DNA of 11,498 bases from Beijerinckiaceae bacterium (GCA_947458675.1 CANHAW010000026.1:1-11498), one strand, 5' to 3'. Numbered from the stretch's first letter, positions 1 through 8,683 are shown. Translations and numbers: made by a program. The notes: a model not told the origin generated them from the sequence alone.

Positions 1-1062
1 CTTTTTCCCGCGCAAGCGCTGGCTGGGGAATTGCAGCGGCGCGGCCACAGGGTGGAACTCGTCACCGATGAGCGTGCGCTGACTTACGGCGGCGCTTTTC
101 CCGCCGATGCGATTCACAAGGTCTCTGCAGCCACGCCGACGGGCGGCGGTCTCGCCTCGAAAATGCGCGCAGCCTTGATGCTGGCGCGCGGCACGATTGA
201 GGCCTATGGCCTGCTCGGTCGCGTCAAGCCAGCCTGTGTTGTGGGTTTTGGTGGTTATCCCACCGTGCCGCCGCTGCTGGCGGCGCGGCTGCGCAAAATT
301 CCCTCCGTCTTGCATGAGCAGAATGCCGTCATCGGCCGCGCCAATCGTTTTCTGGCGGATGGCGTCCATGCCATTGCAACCGGCTTTCCAACTTTGTCGG
401 GTGCGGGATCTTCGCTTCTGGCAAAGGCCAGACATACGGGCAATCCTTTGCGTCCTGCCGTGATCGAGGCGGCGAAAATTCCCTATCCTTCTTTTGCCGA
501 TGAAAAGCTGCGCCTGCTCGTGACGGGCGGCTCGCAGGGCGCGCGCGTCATGTCGGATATTGTGCCCGCCGCCATTGCTTTGCTGCCGCAAGAGATCCGT
601 GACCGTCTTGTTATCGTGCAGCAGGCGCGCGGCGAAGATGAGCAGCGTGTCAAAACGGCCTATGCGCAGATGAATCTGGCCGCCGAAGTGGCGCCCTTTT
701 TCAAGGATCTGCCGCTGCGCATCGCGCAGGCCCATCTCGTTATCGCGCGTTCTGGCGCCTCCACCGTCTCGGAACTGGCGCTCATCGGGCGCCCTGCCAT
801 TCTGGTGCCCTTTCCCTTTGCGCTCGATCAGGACCAGGCGGCCAATGCAGCTGAGCTCAAGTCCTTTGGCGCTGTGGATGTTGTGGCGCAGAAGGATTTC
901 GATCCGGCATGGCTTGCTGCAGCCCTCGGACGTGCCGCTTTTGCGCCTGAGGACTTGACGCAGCGCGCCGCAGCCGCCAATCACGCGGGCATTGCCAATG
1001 CAGCCGAGCGCCTCGCCGATCTCGTCGAGCGCGTCGCCGCAGGCCAGGAGATTGCAAGATGA
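1..1062 (+). CDS. murG: MurG, UDP-GlcNAc:lipid I N-acetylglucosaminyltransferase (5' partial)
   Basis: Membrane-associated GT-B fold (family GT28) transferase that adds GlcNAc from UDP-GlcNAc to lipid I, giving lipid II on the cytoplasmic face of the inner membrane. The reading frame is open from base 1, and its first residues LFPAQALA normally follow the MurG GGTGGH loop. Only about 15 N-terminal residues are therefore missing; 353 are present. Visible family marks are FGGYPTVPP (about 247-273), [12 protein letters not shown] (313-348), the second glycine loop GGSQGA (526-543), [10 protein letters not shown] around 751-780 (its Glu is the expected uracil/ribose-contact region of the donor site) and [12 protein letters not shown] near 814-849. 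The stop overlaps the murC start as ATGA, so the two are probably translationally coupled. Nothing looks broken. Identity is secure; the true start lies outside the window. Confidence 0.97.
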   Translation, partial: LFPAQALAGELQRRGHRVELVTDERALTYGGAFPADAIHKVSAATPTGGGLASKMRAALMLARGTIEAYGLLGRVKPACVVGFGGYPTVPPLLAARLRKIPSVLHEQNAVIGRANRFLADGVHAIATGFPTLSGAGSSLLAKARHTGNPLRPAVIEAAKIPYPSFADEKLRLLVTGGSQGARVMSDIVPAAIALLPQEIRDRLVIVQQARGEDEQRVKTAYAQMNLAAEVAPFFKDLPLRIAQAHLVIARSGASTVSELALIGRPAILVPFPFALDQDQAANAAELKSFGAVDVVAQKDFDPAWLAAALGRAAFAPEDLTQRAAAANHAGIANAAERLADLVERVAAGQEIAR

Positions 1063-2459
1063 AACTGCCGCGCGAGCTCGGCCCGATCCATTTTGTCGGC
1101 ATTGGCGGCATCGGCATGTCCGGCATTGCCGAAGTGCTCATCAATCTGGGCTATGATGTGCAGGGTTCGGATGCCAGCGAGAATGCCAATGTGAAGCGTC
1201 TGCGCGAAAAGGGCGCGCGCATTTTCATCGGCCATAGCGCGGATCATCTGGGGCAGGCGGCCGTGGTCGTCGTCTCAACCGCCATCCGCCGCGACAATCC
1301 CGATCTGGCCAGCGCGCGCGAGCGCCGCATCCCGGTGGTGCGCCGCGCCGAAATGCTGGCCGAACTCATGCGCCTTCGCCAATGCGTCGCGGTTGCGGGC
1401 ACGCATGGCAAGACGACAACAACCTCCATGGTCGCCACGCTGCTTGATGCGGGCGGTTTCGATCCCACCGTCGTCAACGGCGGCATTATCAATGCCTATG
1501 GCACCAATGCGCGCGTGGGCGCGGGCGAATGGATGGTGGTGGAGGCAGATGAGAGCGACGGCACATTCCTGAAACTGCCTGCCGATGTGGCCATTGTCAC
1601 CAATATCGATCCTGAGCATCTCGATCATTTCAAGACATTCGATGCGATCAAGGATGCGTTCCGCACTTTGATCGACAATCTGCCCTTCTACGGTTTTGCC
1701 GTCATGTGCCTCGATCATTCGACGGTGCAGGAACTTGTCGGCAAGATCGAAGATCGCCGCGTCATCACTTATGGCGAAAATCCGCAGGCCGATGTGCGCC
1801 TGCTCGATGTCGAGCTCGATGGCGGCGTGTCGAAATTCAATGTGCTGATCCGCGATCGCAAGACGTCGGGCGCCACCTATCTGGAAGATCTCGTTCTGCC
1901 CATGCCCGGCCATCACAATGCGCTCAACGCCACGGCGGCCATTGCGGTCGCCTATGAGCTTGGCATGAGCGTGGAGGCGATCCGCAAGGCATTGGCTGGC
2001 TTTGGCGGCGTCAAGCGGCGCTTTACGCGCACGGGTGAATGGAATGGCGCGCTGATCTTCGATGATTATGGTCATCATCCTGTCGAGATTGCCGCTGTGC
2101 TGCGTGCCGCGCGCGCCTCCACCAAGGGGCAGGTGATTGCTGTCGTGCAGCCGCATCGCTATTCGCGTCTGCAATCCTTGTTCGAGCCTTTCTCGACCTG
2201 TTTCAACGATGCCGATGCGGTGATCGTCTCCGATGTCTATGCGGCAGGCGAAAAGCCGATTGAGGGCATCGACCGCGATCATCTGGTTGCCGCGATCAAG
2301 GCGCATGGCCATCGCCGTGCGCAGCCGCTGGCAAGCCCCGAGGATCTGCCGCAGATCATGCGCGAAATCGCCAAGCCCGGCGATTACATTGTGTTTCTGG
2401 GCGCGGGCAATATCACGCAATGGGCCTATGCTTTGCCCGAACAATTGGCGGGCAAATGA
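1059..2459 (+). CDS. murC: MurC, UDP-N-acetylmuramate--L-alanine ligase
   Basis: Cytoplasmic ATP-dependent Mur ligase that joins L-alanine to UDP-MurNAc, the first peptide-stem step of peptidoglycan synthesis. It has 466 residues, the usual MurC length. The N-terminal nucleotide-sugar domain carries GIGGIGMSG (residues 14-22). The central ATPase domain has the P-loop GTHGKTTTT (114-122) and EADESDGTF (162-170), followed by NIDPEHLDH (182-190). The C-terminal domain shows FGGVKRRF (315-322), DDYGHHP (335-341) and QPHRYSR (364-370), a set diagnostic for MurC rather than MurD/E/F. The ATG at 1059 is preceded by CAGGAG about 8 nt upstream and overlaps the murG stop by 4 nt. The murC stop in turn overlaps the murB start. 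This indicates one polycistronic mRNA with coupled translation. All key residues are present. Confidence 0.98.
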   Translation: MKLPRELGPIHFVGIGGIGMSGIAEVLINLGYDVQGSDASENANVKRLREKGARIFIGHSADHLGQAAVVVVSTAIRRDNPDLASARERRIPVVRRAEMLAELMRLRQCVAVAGTHGKTTTTSMVATLLDAGGFDPTVVNGGIINAYGTNARVGAGEWMVVEADESDGTFLKLPADVAIVTNIDPEHLDHFKTFDAIKDAFRTLIDNLPFYGFAVMCLDHSTVQELVGKIEDRRVITYGENPQADVRLLDVELDGGVSKFNVLIRDRKTSGATYLEDLVLPMPGHHNALNATAAIAVAYELGMSVEAIRKALAGFGGVKRRFTRTGEWNGALIFDDYGHHPVEIAAVLRAARASTKGQVIAVVQPHRYSRLQSLFEPFSTCFNDADAVIVSDVYAAGEKPIEGIDRDHLVAAIKAHGHRRAQPLASPEDLPQIMREIAKPGDYIVFLGAGNITQWAYALPEQLAGK

Positions 2460-3376
2460 GCCTGCCTGATATCACGCCCGATCTTCAAACGCTCATGCCG
2501 CAATTGCGCGGGCGTCTGAGCGCGCATCAGCCCTTGGCGCCCTATACATGGTTTCGTGCCGGTGGGCCGGCGCAGGTCATGTTCAATCCCGCAGACGAAG
2601 ACGACCTCGCTTATTTTCTGAAAAATCTTCCCGCCGCGATTCCGGTCACGACGATCGGGCTTGGCTCCAATATGATCGTGCGCGATGGCGGCGTTGCAGG
2701 TGTTGTGATCCGCCTGTCGGGCAAGGCTTTTGGCGAAGTTGTCATTGAAGATGATTGCCGCATACGTGCGGGCACTTCCGTGCCGGATGTGAAAGTCGCG
2801 CGCGCAGCAGCAGATGCGGGCGTCGATGGTCTGGCTTTTTTTCGCGGCATTCCCGGCTCCATCGGCGGCGCTTTACGGATGAATGCCGGCGCGCATGGCG
2901 GCGAGACAACAGATGTCCTGATCGAGGCGCGCGGCATCGATCGTCAGGGCAATCTGCGCCTCTTCACCCATGCCGATATGGGCTTTGCCTATCGCCATTC
3001 GTCTGCGCCGCCCGATGTCATTTTCACGCAGGCTTTGTTTCAGGGCCGTCCCGGCAAGCAGGCCGATATTTTGGCGGAAATGGATCGCATCACGGCGACG
3101 CGCGAGGCGGCGCAGCCGATCCGCGAAAAAACCGGCGGCTCGACATTCAAAAATCCGCCGGGCCACAAGGCCTGGCAGCTGATCGATGCTGCAGGCTGTC
3201 GCGGGCTTGTCGTCGGCGATGCGCAGGTTTCGGAAATGCACTGCAATTTTCTGATCAACCGCGGCAAGGCCAGCGCCGCCGATATTGAAAATCTCGGCGA
3301 AGAGGTGCGTCGCCGGGTGAAGGACAATTCAGGCGTCACGCTTGAATGGGAAATCAAGCGCATCGGACAGCCCTGA
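2456..3376 (+). CDS. murB: MurB, UDP-N-acetylenolpyruvoylglucosamine reductase
   Basis: FAD-dependent cytoplasmic reductase that uses NADPH to convert enolpyruvyl-UDP-GlcNAc to UDP-MurNAc. The frame is open upstream to an ATG at 2420, but I place the start at ATG 2456 (306 residues). It overlaps the murC stop as ATGA, like the preceding junction, and gives a normal N-terminus leading to TWFRAGGPA (31-39). FAD-binding motifs are [12 protein letters not shown] (68-79) and the [17 protein letters not shown] stretch (133-149). By family knowledge the catalytic residues should be the Arg of YRHSS (R180), the Ser of GGSTFKNP (S229) and a C-terminal Glu, probably E297 in TLEWE. The short form with GSTFKNP fits the type II (non-E. 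coli) MurB class common in alphaproteobacteria. The ribosome site is weak (GGCGGG), consistent with coupling to murC. Confidence 0.97.
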   Translation: MSLPDITPDLQTLMPQLRGRLSAHQPLAPYTWFRAGGPAQVMFNPADEDDLAYFLKNLPAAIPVTTIGLGSNMIVRDGGVAGVVIRLSGKAFGEVVIEDDCRIRAGTSVPDVKVARAAADAGVDGLAFFRGIPGSIGGALRMNAGAHGGETTDVLIEARGIDRQGNLRLFTHADMGFAYRHSSAPPDVIFTQALFQGRPGKQADILAEMDRITATREAAQPIREKTGGSTFKNPPGHKAWQLIDAAGCRGLVVGDAQVSEMHCNFLINRGKASAADIENLGEEVRRRVKDNSGVTLEWEIKRIGQP

Positions 3377-3394
3377 GCGCTGCGGAGACAAAGA

Positions 3395-4315
3395 ATGAGC
3401 AAGCATGTCGCAGTGCTGATGGGCGGATGGTCGGCGGAGCGCGAAGTGAGCCTGCGCTCGGGCGCGGCTTGCGCAAAAGCCCTGCGGGGCGAGGGTTATT
3501 CTGTCACCGAGATCGATGTCGGGCGCGACATTGCCGCCAGACTTGCCGAGATCCGGCCCGATGTCGCCCTCAATGCGCTGCATGGCAAGGTCGGCGAAGA
3601 CGGGACCGTGCAGGGCATTCTCGAAATTTTGCGCATTCCCTACACACATTCGGGCGTGCTGGCCTCCGCTCTGGCCATGAACAAGCAACAGGCCAAAATC
3701 GTCATGGCGGCGGCCGGCATTCCGGTTGCGGAAGGCCGGGTGGTCGACCGCCACGAGGCGGCGCGCGCCCATGTCATGACCCCTCCCTATGTGCTCAAGC
3801 CGGTCTGCGAGGGCTCTTCTTTCGGGGTTGTAATCGTTAACGCGGGCGACCCCCCACCGTCCCAATGTGGAGCAAAAGACTGGCTCTATGGCGATGCCAT
3901 GCTGGCCGAGCGATTCGTTGCCGGGCGCGAATTGACCTGCGCCGTCATGGGCGACAAAGCCTTGGACATCATAGAAATTCGGGCCGCGGACGGCGGTTGG
4001 TACGATTACAACGCAAAATATTCAAAAGGTGGATCAATTCACATCCTTCCGGCTCCGCTTAAAGGAAATATTTACCAACAGATTCAACAATTGGCGCTTA
4101 AGGCACATGAGGCCCTCGGCTGCCGCGGCGTGAGTCGCTCCGATTTCCGTTTTGACGACCGCCCCGATGGTACGGGCGAGCTTGTCATTCTGGAGGTCAA
4201 CACCCAGCCAGGCATGACCGAGACCTCTCTCGTGCCAGAAATCGCCGCGCATGCGGGACTTACATTCGGTGGGCTTGTCAGATGGATGGTGGAAGAGGCG
4301 TCCTGCGATCGCTAG
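3395..4315 (+). CDS. ddlB: D-alanine--D-alanine ligase (Ddl)
   Basis: Cytoplasmic ATP-grasp ligase that makes the D-Ala-D-Ala dipeptide added by MurF. It has 306 residues, a normal DdlB length. It shows GGWSAEREVSLRSG (10-23), LHGKVGEDGTVQG (62-74), KPVCEGSSFG (135-144), YDYNAKY (203-209) and EVNTQPGMT (267-275). By comparison with E. coli DdlB, E15, S141 and Y209 form the active-site triad, and D250, E267 and N269 should bind metal. Tyr at the omega-loop position means a D-Ala:D-Ala rather than a D-lactate ligase. The start at ATG 3395 is 18 nt after murB and has GGAGA (3384-3388) 6 nt upstream. Bases 4011-4100, coding for the omega-loop region, have about 39% GC by hand count, against about 64% in the next 90 bases, with unusual codons (tca, gga, ctt, att). 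The motifs are nevertheless intact. Confidence 0.97.
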   Translation: MSKHVAVLMGGWSAEREVSLRSGAACAKALRGEGYSVTEIDVGRDIAARLAEIRPDVALNALHGKVGEDGTVQGILEILRIPYTHSGVLASALAMNKQQAKIVMAAAGIPVAEGRVVDRHEAARAHVMTPPYVLKPVCEGSSFGVVIVNAGDPPPSQCGAKDWLYGDAMLAERFVAGRELTCAVMGDKALDIIEIRAADGGWYDYNAKYSKGGSIHILPAPLKGNIYQQIQQLALKAHEALGCRGVSRSDFRFDDRPDGTGELVILEVNTQPGMTETSLVPEIAAHAGLTFGGLVRWMVEEASCDR

Positions 4316-4323
4316 GGGGGCAT

Positions 4324-5322
4324 ATGTCCCCTGCGCAGTCGCGCCCTGCTTTTGCCGATCCCTATCGCGAATCCCATTCCGCCGTTTTTGCTGAACCTTT
4401 GCGCGCCGATGCCGTGCCTGCAGCTGAGCCGCGCATGGCGCGTCGGGCCGCTGCTGCGCGCAGCTCGCGCCGCGCCTTGCGTCCGCAGCGCCCTGGCCGT
4501 TTTTCCTGGATCGTTTCGCTGGCCCGCCGTCGCGGCATTGCATCCATCATGGCCATCACTTTGGTCGGCGGCGCGATTGCAGCCGGTGCCGTGCGCGGTG
4601 GCCAATATGATCTCTTCGTCGCCGAATTCGGCACGCTCCCCGATTTGGCGGCGCGCGGGCTGGGCATGCAGATTGAAGGCGTCACCATTTCCGGGGCGAA
4701 GGAATTGTCGGAGGATGAGATCCTCGCTGCCACCGGCATTACAACCCGCGATTCCCTGCCTTTCCTCGATGCCGCGCAGGTGCGCGAGCGCGTCAAGGAA
4801 ATCCCGATGGTGCGCGAGGCCAGTGTCCGCAAGCTCTATCCCTCGCGCCTGCTGATTGAAGTCGAAGAGCGTGCGCCCTATGCTCTTTGGCAGGTCAATG
4901 GCCAGGTGCAGGTGATTTCCGCCGATGGCATGGCCATCGACCAGCTCGTCGATGATCGCCTGTCGCATATGGCTTTCGTTGTCGGCGAAGACGCCAATCT
5001 GCGCGTGCCGGAATATCTGAAAATCCTCGAAAATGCGGGCGATCTGCGCGAGCAGATTCGTGCGGGCGTGCTGATCGCGGGTCGGCGCTGGAACATCAAA
5101 CTTGAATCGGGTCTCGAGATTAAACTCCCTGAACACGAGCCGGAAAAAGTCTTCGCCAATTTCGCGCGACATGCGCGCGAGATGCGCATTCTCGACAAGG
5201 ATCTCCTGTCGATCGATCTGCGCATTGCCGATCGCATGGTCGTTCGCCTGAGTGCGGAGGCCGCTGCTGCGCGCGCCGAAGCGCAGGTCCGCAAGCCCCG
5301 CGGCAGAGGAGGGCAGACGTGA
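4324..5322 (+). CDS. ftsQ: FtsQ, cell division protein (POTRA domain)
   Basis: Bitopic inner-membrane divisome protein that, with FtsB and FtsL, links the cytoplasmic Z-ring to the periplasmic septal synthase. It has 332 residues from ATG 4324, chosen over an in-frame ATG at 4282 inside ddl. The 4324 start sits behind AGGGGGG (4314-4320), 8 nt after the ddl stop. The layout is a basic, Ala/Arg-rich cytoplasmic tail (1-70, with clusters RRR), one hydrophobic segment (about 71-90, GIASIMAITLVGGAIAAGAV), and a POTRA domain (about 115-183) starting at MQIEGVTISGAKELS and ending in LLIEVEERAPYALW. A beta domain follows to about 308, then a charged Ala/Arg tail. The long cytoplasmic tail is common in alphaproteobacterial FtsQ. 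The stop overlaps the ftsA GTG start by 4 nt. Confidence 0.95.
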   Translation: MSPAQSRPAFADPYRESHSAVFAEPLRADAVPAAEPRMARRAAAARSSRRALRPQRPGRFSWIVSLARRRGIASIMAITLVGGAIAAGAVRGGQYDLFVAEFGTLPDLAARGLGMQIEGVTISGAKELSEDEILAATGITTRDSLPFLDAAQVRERVKEIPMVREASVRKLYPSRLLIEVEERAPYALWQVNGQVQVISADGMAIDQLVDDRLSHMAFVVGEDANLRVPEYLKILENAGDLREQIRAGVLIAGRRWNIKLESGLEIKLPEHEPEKVFANFARHAREMRILDKDLLSIDLRIADRMVVRLSAEAAAARAEAQVRKPRGRGGQT

Positions 5323-6635
5323 AGTCGAACGGGCTTACGCCGCGCATGCGGCCGCTGTCGGCGCGCAAGAGCGCCATTCTTTCCGTCCTCGATGTCGGCA
5401 CGTCGAAGGTTGCCTGCCTTATTGCGCGCCTCATGCCGGCGGAAGCTTCCGATACTTTGCGCGGCCGCACGCATCGCTGCCGCATTCTGGGCATTGGCCA
5501 TCAGCGTTCGCGCGGCATCAAGGCCGGCGCGGTCATCGATATGGAAGAGGCGGAAAACGCCATTCGCCTGGCGGTGGATGCAGCCGAGCGCATGGCCGGC
5601 GTCCAGGTCGAGAGCGTCATCGTCAATCTGTCGGGTGGCCGGCTGGGCTCCCAGCTCTATCACGCCAAAGTGCCGATTGGCGGCAAGGCCGTGCTGGACC
5701 AGGACATTCAGCGGGCGCTTCAGGCGGCTGCCTCGCGCACCGAACAGCAGGGGCGGGCGCTGCTCCATTCCCTGCCGACGGGCTTTGCGCTCGATTCCAC
5801 ACGCGGCATTCGCGATCCCAAGGGCATGATCGGCGACGATCTGGGCGCCGATCTGCATGTCGTGTCCTGCGATACGGCGGCAGCGCGCAATCTCATGCTG
5901 GCCATCGAGCGTTGCCATCTCAATATCGAGGCCATGGTTGCCACGCCTTATGCCGCGGGACTCTCGGCGCTGGTCGATGATGAGGCGGAAATGGGCGCGG
6001 CGCTGATCGATATTGGCGGCGGCACGACATCCATCGGCGTTTTCTCAGGCGGCCATCTCACCCATGTCGATGCGATTGCGGTGGGCGGCAATCATGTGAC
6101 CATGGATATTGCGCGCGGCCTGACCATCCGGCTCTCCGATGCCGAGCGTCTGAAGACCCTGTACGGATCTTGCATTTCATCGCCTTCCGACGATCGCGAG
6201 ACGATTTCTGTTGCGCAGGTCGGCGAAGACGGCGAGCATCCGATTCACGTGCCAAAATCGCATCTTGTGCGAATCATACGGCCGCGTGTCGAGGAAATCC
6301 TCGAGCTGGTCCGCGACCGCCTGCAGACTGCAGGCTTTGGTCCGCAGGCCGGCCGACGTCTCGTCCTGACGGGCGGGGGAGCGCAATTGACCGGTCTGCC
6401 GGAAGCTGCGCGCAGGATTATCTCAAATCAGGTGCGTATCGGTCGTCCTTTAGGTATTCAAGGACTGCCCGAATCAGCAAAGAGCCCCGCCTTCTCGGCG
6501 GCGGTGGGGCTTCTGGTCTATCCGCAGGTGGCAGGTATCGAACATTTCGAGCCCCGGCGGAGAGTCGTGATGCAGGCGACGGGTACCGACGGATACATGT
6601 CCCGAATGGGACGTTGGCTCCGCGAGAGTTTCTGA
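5319..6635 (+). CDS. ftsA: FtsA, actin-like cell division protein
   Basis: Cytoplasmic actin-fold ATPase that anchors FtsZ filaments to the inner membrane and recruits later division proteins. It has 438 residues. Phosphate-1 motif LDVGTSK is at 24-30, followed by the SHS2 (1C) subdomain after about residue 95. Phosphate-2 motif ALIDIGGGTTSIG is at 228-240, and the adenosine motif LTGGGAQLTGL at 350-360. The C-terminus RMGRWLRESF (429-438) is the amphipathic membrane-targeting helix. I chose the GTG at 5319, which overlaps the ftsQ stop as GTGA and has a strong AGAGGAGGG (5305-5313) 5 nt upstream. An in-frame ATG at 5346 would remove nine residues and lacks such a site. It is coupled to ftsQ and followed by a 116-nt gap before ftsZ, which may allow separate control of the FtsA:FtsZ ratio. 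Confidence 0.97.
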   Translation: MKSNGLTPRMRPLSARKSAILSVLDVGTSKVACLIARLMPAEASDTLRGRTHRCRILGIGHQRSRGIKAGAVIDMEEAENAIRLAVDAAERMAGVQVESVIVNLSGGRLGSQLYHAKVPIGGKAVLDQDIQRALQAAASRTEQQGRALLHSLPTGFALDSTRGIRDPKGMIGDDLGADLHVVSCDTAAARNLMLAIERCHLNIEAMVATPYAAGLSALVDDEAEMGAALIDIGGGTTSIGVFSGGHLTHVDAIAVGGNHVTMDIARGLTIRLSDAERLKTLYGSCISSPSDDRETISVAQVGEDGEHPIHVPKSHLVRIIRPRVEEILELVRDRLQTAGFGPQAGRRLVLTGGGAQLTGLPEAARRIISNQVRIGRPLGIQGLPESAKSPAFSAAVGLLVYPQVAGIEHFEPRRRVVMQATGTDGYMSRMGRWLRESF

Positions 6636-6751
6636 AGCGTTCAAGAGCGTAATCAACCTTCGGGCGACAGGTGCGGCGCGGCGGCCAATCCGGGAGTCCG
6701 GCACAACACACATGCGGGGCGGTATTCGCCCATCAGTCGAGAGGCCAGACG
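6636..6751 (+). promoter_or_regulatory. ftsA-ftsZ intergenic leader
   Basis: A 116-nt gap in an otherwise tightly packed cluster. It contains a small inverted repeat, GGGCG/CGCCC with a 5-nt loop (6717-6731), eight bases before the ftsZ ribosome site GAGAGG (6739-6744). It also contains one GAGTC (6694-6698) that fits the CcrM methylation pattern GANTC. I see no convincing -35/-10 pair and no TTAA-N7-TTAA CtrA site. A dedicated leader for ftsZ is expected from other alphaproteobacteria, where ftsZ has its own promoters, but promoter activity here is inferred from spacing only. Confidence 0.4.
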
Positions 6752-8506
6752 ATGACGATCAATCTCAAAGCTCCCGAGTTGCGGGAACTCAAGCCCCGCA
6801 TCATGGTGGCAGGCGTCGGTGGCGCCGGGGGCAATGCAGTCAACAACATGATTGTGTCCGGCCTTGTTGGCGTGGACTTCATTGTTGCCAATACGGATGC
6901 GCAGGCGCTCACCGCGTCCAAGGCGGATCGCATCATCCAGATGGGCCTGCAGGTCACTGAGGGCCTTGGCGCAGGTTCGCAGCCGGAAGTCGGCCGCGCC
7001 GCCGCTGAAGAAGCAATGGAAGAAATCCGCGATCATCTGGCTGGCGCGCATATGGTGTTCGTCACCGCCGGCATGGGCGGCGGCACCGGCACAGGTGCAG
7101 CTCCCGTCATCGCGCGCATGGCCCGCGAAATGGGCATTCTCACCGTTGGCGTCGTGACCAAGCCCTTCCAGTTCGAGGGCATGCGTCGCATGCGCATTGC
7201 CGAGACCGGCATTTCGGAATTGCAGAAGGCGGTCGATACGCTGATCGTCATTCCCAACCAGAATCTTTTCCGCGTCGCGAATGAAAAGACCACTTTCGCC
7301 GATGCTTTCGCCATGGCCGATCAGGTGCTCTATTCGGGCGTTGCCTGCATCACAGATCTGATGGTGAAGGAAGGCCTCATCAATCTCGACTTCGCCGACG
7401 TGCGCGCCATCATGCGCGAAATGGGCAAGGCGATGATGGGCACGGGCGAAGCCTCCGGCGAGCGCCGCGCCATTCTCGCGGCGGAAGCGGCCATCGCCAA
7501 TCCGCTGCTCGATGAAGTCTCGATGAAGGGCGCACGCGGCCTGCTCATCTCGATCACCGGCGGCAACGATCTGACGCTTTATGAAGTCGATGAGGCCGCC
7601 AGCCGCATCCGTCAGGAAGTGGATGAAGACGCCAATATCATTCTCGGCGCGACATTCGATTCCTCGCTCGATGGCATTGTCCGCGTGTCGGTTGTTGCCA
7701 CCGGCATCGACCAGCCGGCCCAGATGCGCGAATTCACCGCCACCGAAAACCGCCTCGCGGAAGTCACCGAGCGTCTGCGCAACCAGACGCAGGCGCGCGG
7801 CATCCAGCAGCCGGTGTCGACCGGCGCGGGCGCGATTGCAGCTGCTCCTGCAGCTGCGCCCATCTATCAGATGGAAGCGCCGGTCGCGGCTCCCGCTCCG
7901 GCTCCGGTTGAGGCGCCCCTGTTTGCCGCAGCGCCTGCTCCCGCACCTGCGCCAATGCCCCAGCCTGCGCCCATCGCCGTGCCCAATGGCGTGGAATTGC
8001 AGCCGGTTGCGCCCAAGCCCGCGTATCAGGCCGCTTACCTGCCGCCGGTGCAGGAGCAGCCGCGCCAGCAGATGGAATATCAGCAGCCCGGCCCGTTCAT
8101 TCCCCCGGTCGCCGAACAGCCTCTGCGCCCCCAGCGCATGCCGACCATCGATGACTTGCCGCGTCCGGGACAGGATTTGCTGCGCGCCCAGGGCGAACCC
8201 CAGCAGGACAGCCGCCGCCGCTCGCTGTTCGACCGTCTGATCGGCCTCGGCCGCCAGGAAGACGCGCCGCCCGCGCCGCGCCAGACCGCTCCGGTGGCCC
8301 CGCCCCCGCAGCAGGCCTATGCCCCACGAGCGCCACAAGCGCCCGCCCCGGTGCATCAGGAATATGGCAAGCGTCCGATGGCGCCAGGCGCTCCGCGCCC
8401 GGCCCAGGGTGGCCTCGATCAGCATGGTCGCCCGCCGGCGCCCCAGCGTTCCATCGAGGAAGACCAGCTCGAAATTCCGGCCTTCCTGCGCCGTCAGTCG
8501 AACTGA
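6752..8506 (+). CDS. ftsZ: FtsZ, tubulin-like cell division GTPase
   Basis: Cytoplasmic GTPase that polymerises into the Z-ring and positions septal wall synthesis. The start is ATG 6752, with GAGAGG 7 nt upstream, giving 584 residues; the longer open frame to 6671 adds 27 residues that do not resemble FtsZ. The GTPase domain (about 13-318) shows [10 protein letters not shown] (21-30), NTDAQAL (47-53), the tubulin signature GGGTGTG (109-115), [18 protein letters not shown] (169-186) and the T7 loop NLDFADVR (211-218), which supplies catalytic Asp. A linker of about 250 residues (319-570) follows. It is rich in Pro, Ala and Gln and contains an island at 462-500 that looks less random. The end, [12 protein letters not shown] (573-584), is the conserved tail that binds FtsA and other partners. 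Length and linker match the main FtsZ of Rhizobiales rather than the truncated second copy some of them carry. Confidence 0.98.
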   Translation: MTINLKAPELRELKPRIMVAGVGGAGGNAVNNMIVSGLVGVDFIVANTDAQALTASKADRIIQMGLQVTEGLGAGSQPEVGRAAAEEAMEEIRDHLAGAHMVFVTAGMGGGTGTGAAPVIARMAREMGILTVGVVTKPFQFEGMRRMRIAETGISELQKAVDTLIVIPNQNLFRVANEKTTFADAFAMADQVLYSGVACITDLMVKEGLINLDFADVRAIMREMGKAMMGTGEASGERRAILAAEAAIANPLLDEVSMKGARGLLISITGGNDLTLYEVDEAASRIRQEVDEDANIILGATFDSSLDGIVRVSVVATGIDQPAQMREFTATENRLAEVTERLRNQTQARGIQQPVSTGAGAIAAAPAAAPIYQMEAPVAAPAPAPVEAPLFAAAPAPAPAPMPQPAPIAVPNGVELQPVAPKPAYQAAYLPPVQEQPRQQMEYQQPGPFIPPVAEQPLRPQRMPTIDDLPRPGQDLLRAQGEPQQDSRRRSLFDRLIGLGRQEDAPPAPRQTAPVAPPPQQAYAPRAPQAPAPVHQEYGKRPMAPGAPRPAQGGLDQHGRPPAPQRSIEEDQLEIPAFLRRQSN

Positions 8507-8539
8507 TCCAAACCTTTATAAAACATTAAGAAAACAGCG

Positions 8540-8570
8540 CGCCCGCACCTCTCCAGGTGCGGGCGTTTCT
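8540..8570 (+). terminator. Rho-independent terminator after ftsZ
   Basis: A perfect 11-bp GC-rich stem, CGCCCGCACCT (8540-8550) and AGGTGCGGGCG (8555-8565), with a 4-nt CTCC loop is followed directly by TTTCTCGTT. It begins 34 nt after the ftsZ stop and so ends the murG-ftsZ transcription block. The bases before the stem are A-rich (8521-8536), so some termination on the other strand is possible, though no gene there needs it. Confidence 0.92.
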
Positions 8571-8654
8571 CGTTGATTCGCAATGGTTTATGTCAAGTGA
8601 GTGCAGCCCGATATGTGGGCTTTCCCCCTGTTACAGTAAGTAATGATTGGTGAT

Positions 8655-8683
8655 TTGGTTGAAGCCGGGGCTGAGCGTATTTT
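8655..8683 (+). promoter_or_regulatory. Candidate sigma70-type promoter for lpxC
   Basis: TTGGTT (8655-8660) and TATTTT (8678-8683) are separated by 17 nt, the ideal spacing. They match the TTGACA and TATAAT consensus at 3 and 4 of 6 positions. It lies downstream of the ftsZ terminator and would give a leader of about 195 nt before lpxC. An imperfect direct repeat, TGATTGGT/TGATTTGGT (about 8644-8659), overlaps the -35 element. This is an eye-based match only. Confidence 0.25.

Noticed and set aside
1275..2444. 389-codon open frame on the minus strand opposite murC
   Set aside because: Shadow of murC. The repetitive Ile/Asp/Arg/His composition is typical of antisense translation of GC-rich genes.
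2420..2455. Longer murB start at ATG 2420
   Set aside because: It would add 12 residues encoded inside the murC end and unlike MurB; the ATGA overlap start at 2456 fits the cluster pattern.
4312..5172. 286-codon open frame on the minus strand opposite ftsQ
   Set aside because: Antisense shadow; ftsQ on the plus strand has a clear membrane segment and POTRA domain.
6387..6421. Possible ftsZ promoter inside ftsA starting with TTGACC
   Set aside because: The nearest -10-like sequence (GATTAT) is 23 nt away, too far for a sigma70 promoter.
6671..6751. Longer ftsZ start at 6671
   Set aside because: The 27 extra residues do not resemble FtsZ, and a good ribosome site precedes ATG 6752.
7830..7980. 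Repetitive Pro/Ala codon tracts in ftsZ, considered as a DNA repeat array
   Set aside because: Low-complexity coding for the disordered FtsZ linker, without a regular repeat unit.
6653..8425. 590-codon open frame on the minus strand opposite ftsZ
   Set aside because: It mirrors ftsZ codons in GC-rich DNA, is rich in His/Arg/Gly with no recognisable domain, has no credible start, and the plus strand is certainly coding.
8613..8639. Eight-codon ATG frame with a Trp codon, considered as a leader peptide
   Set aside because: No ribosome site and no attenuator-like paired hairpins; its length is expected by chance.
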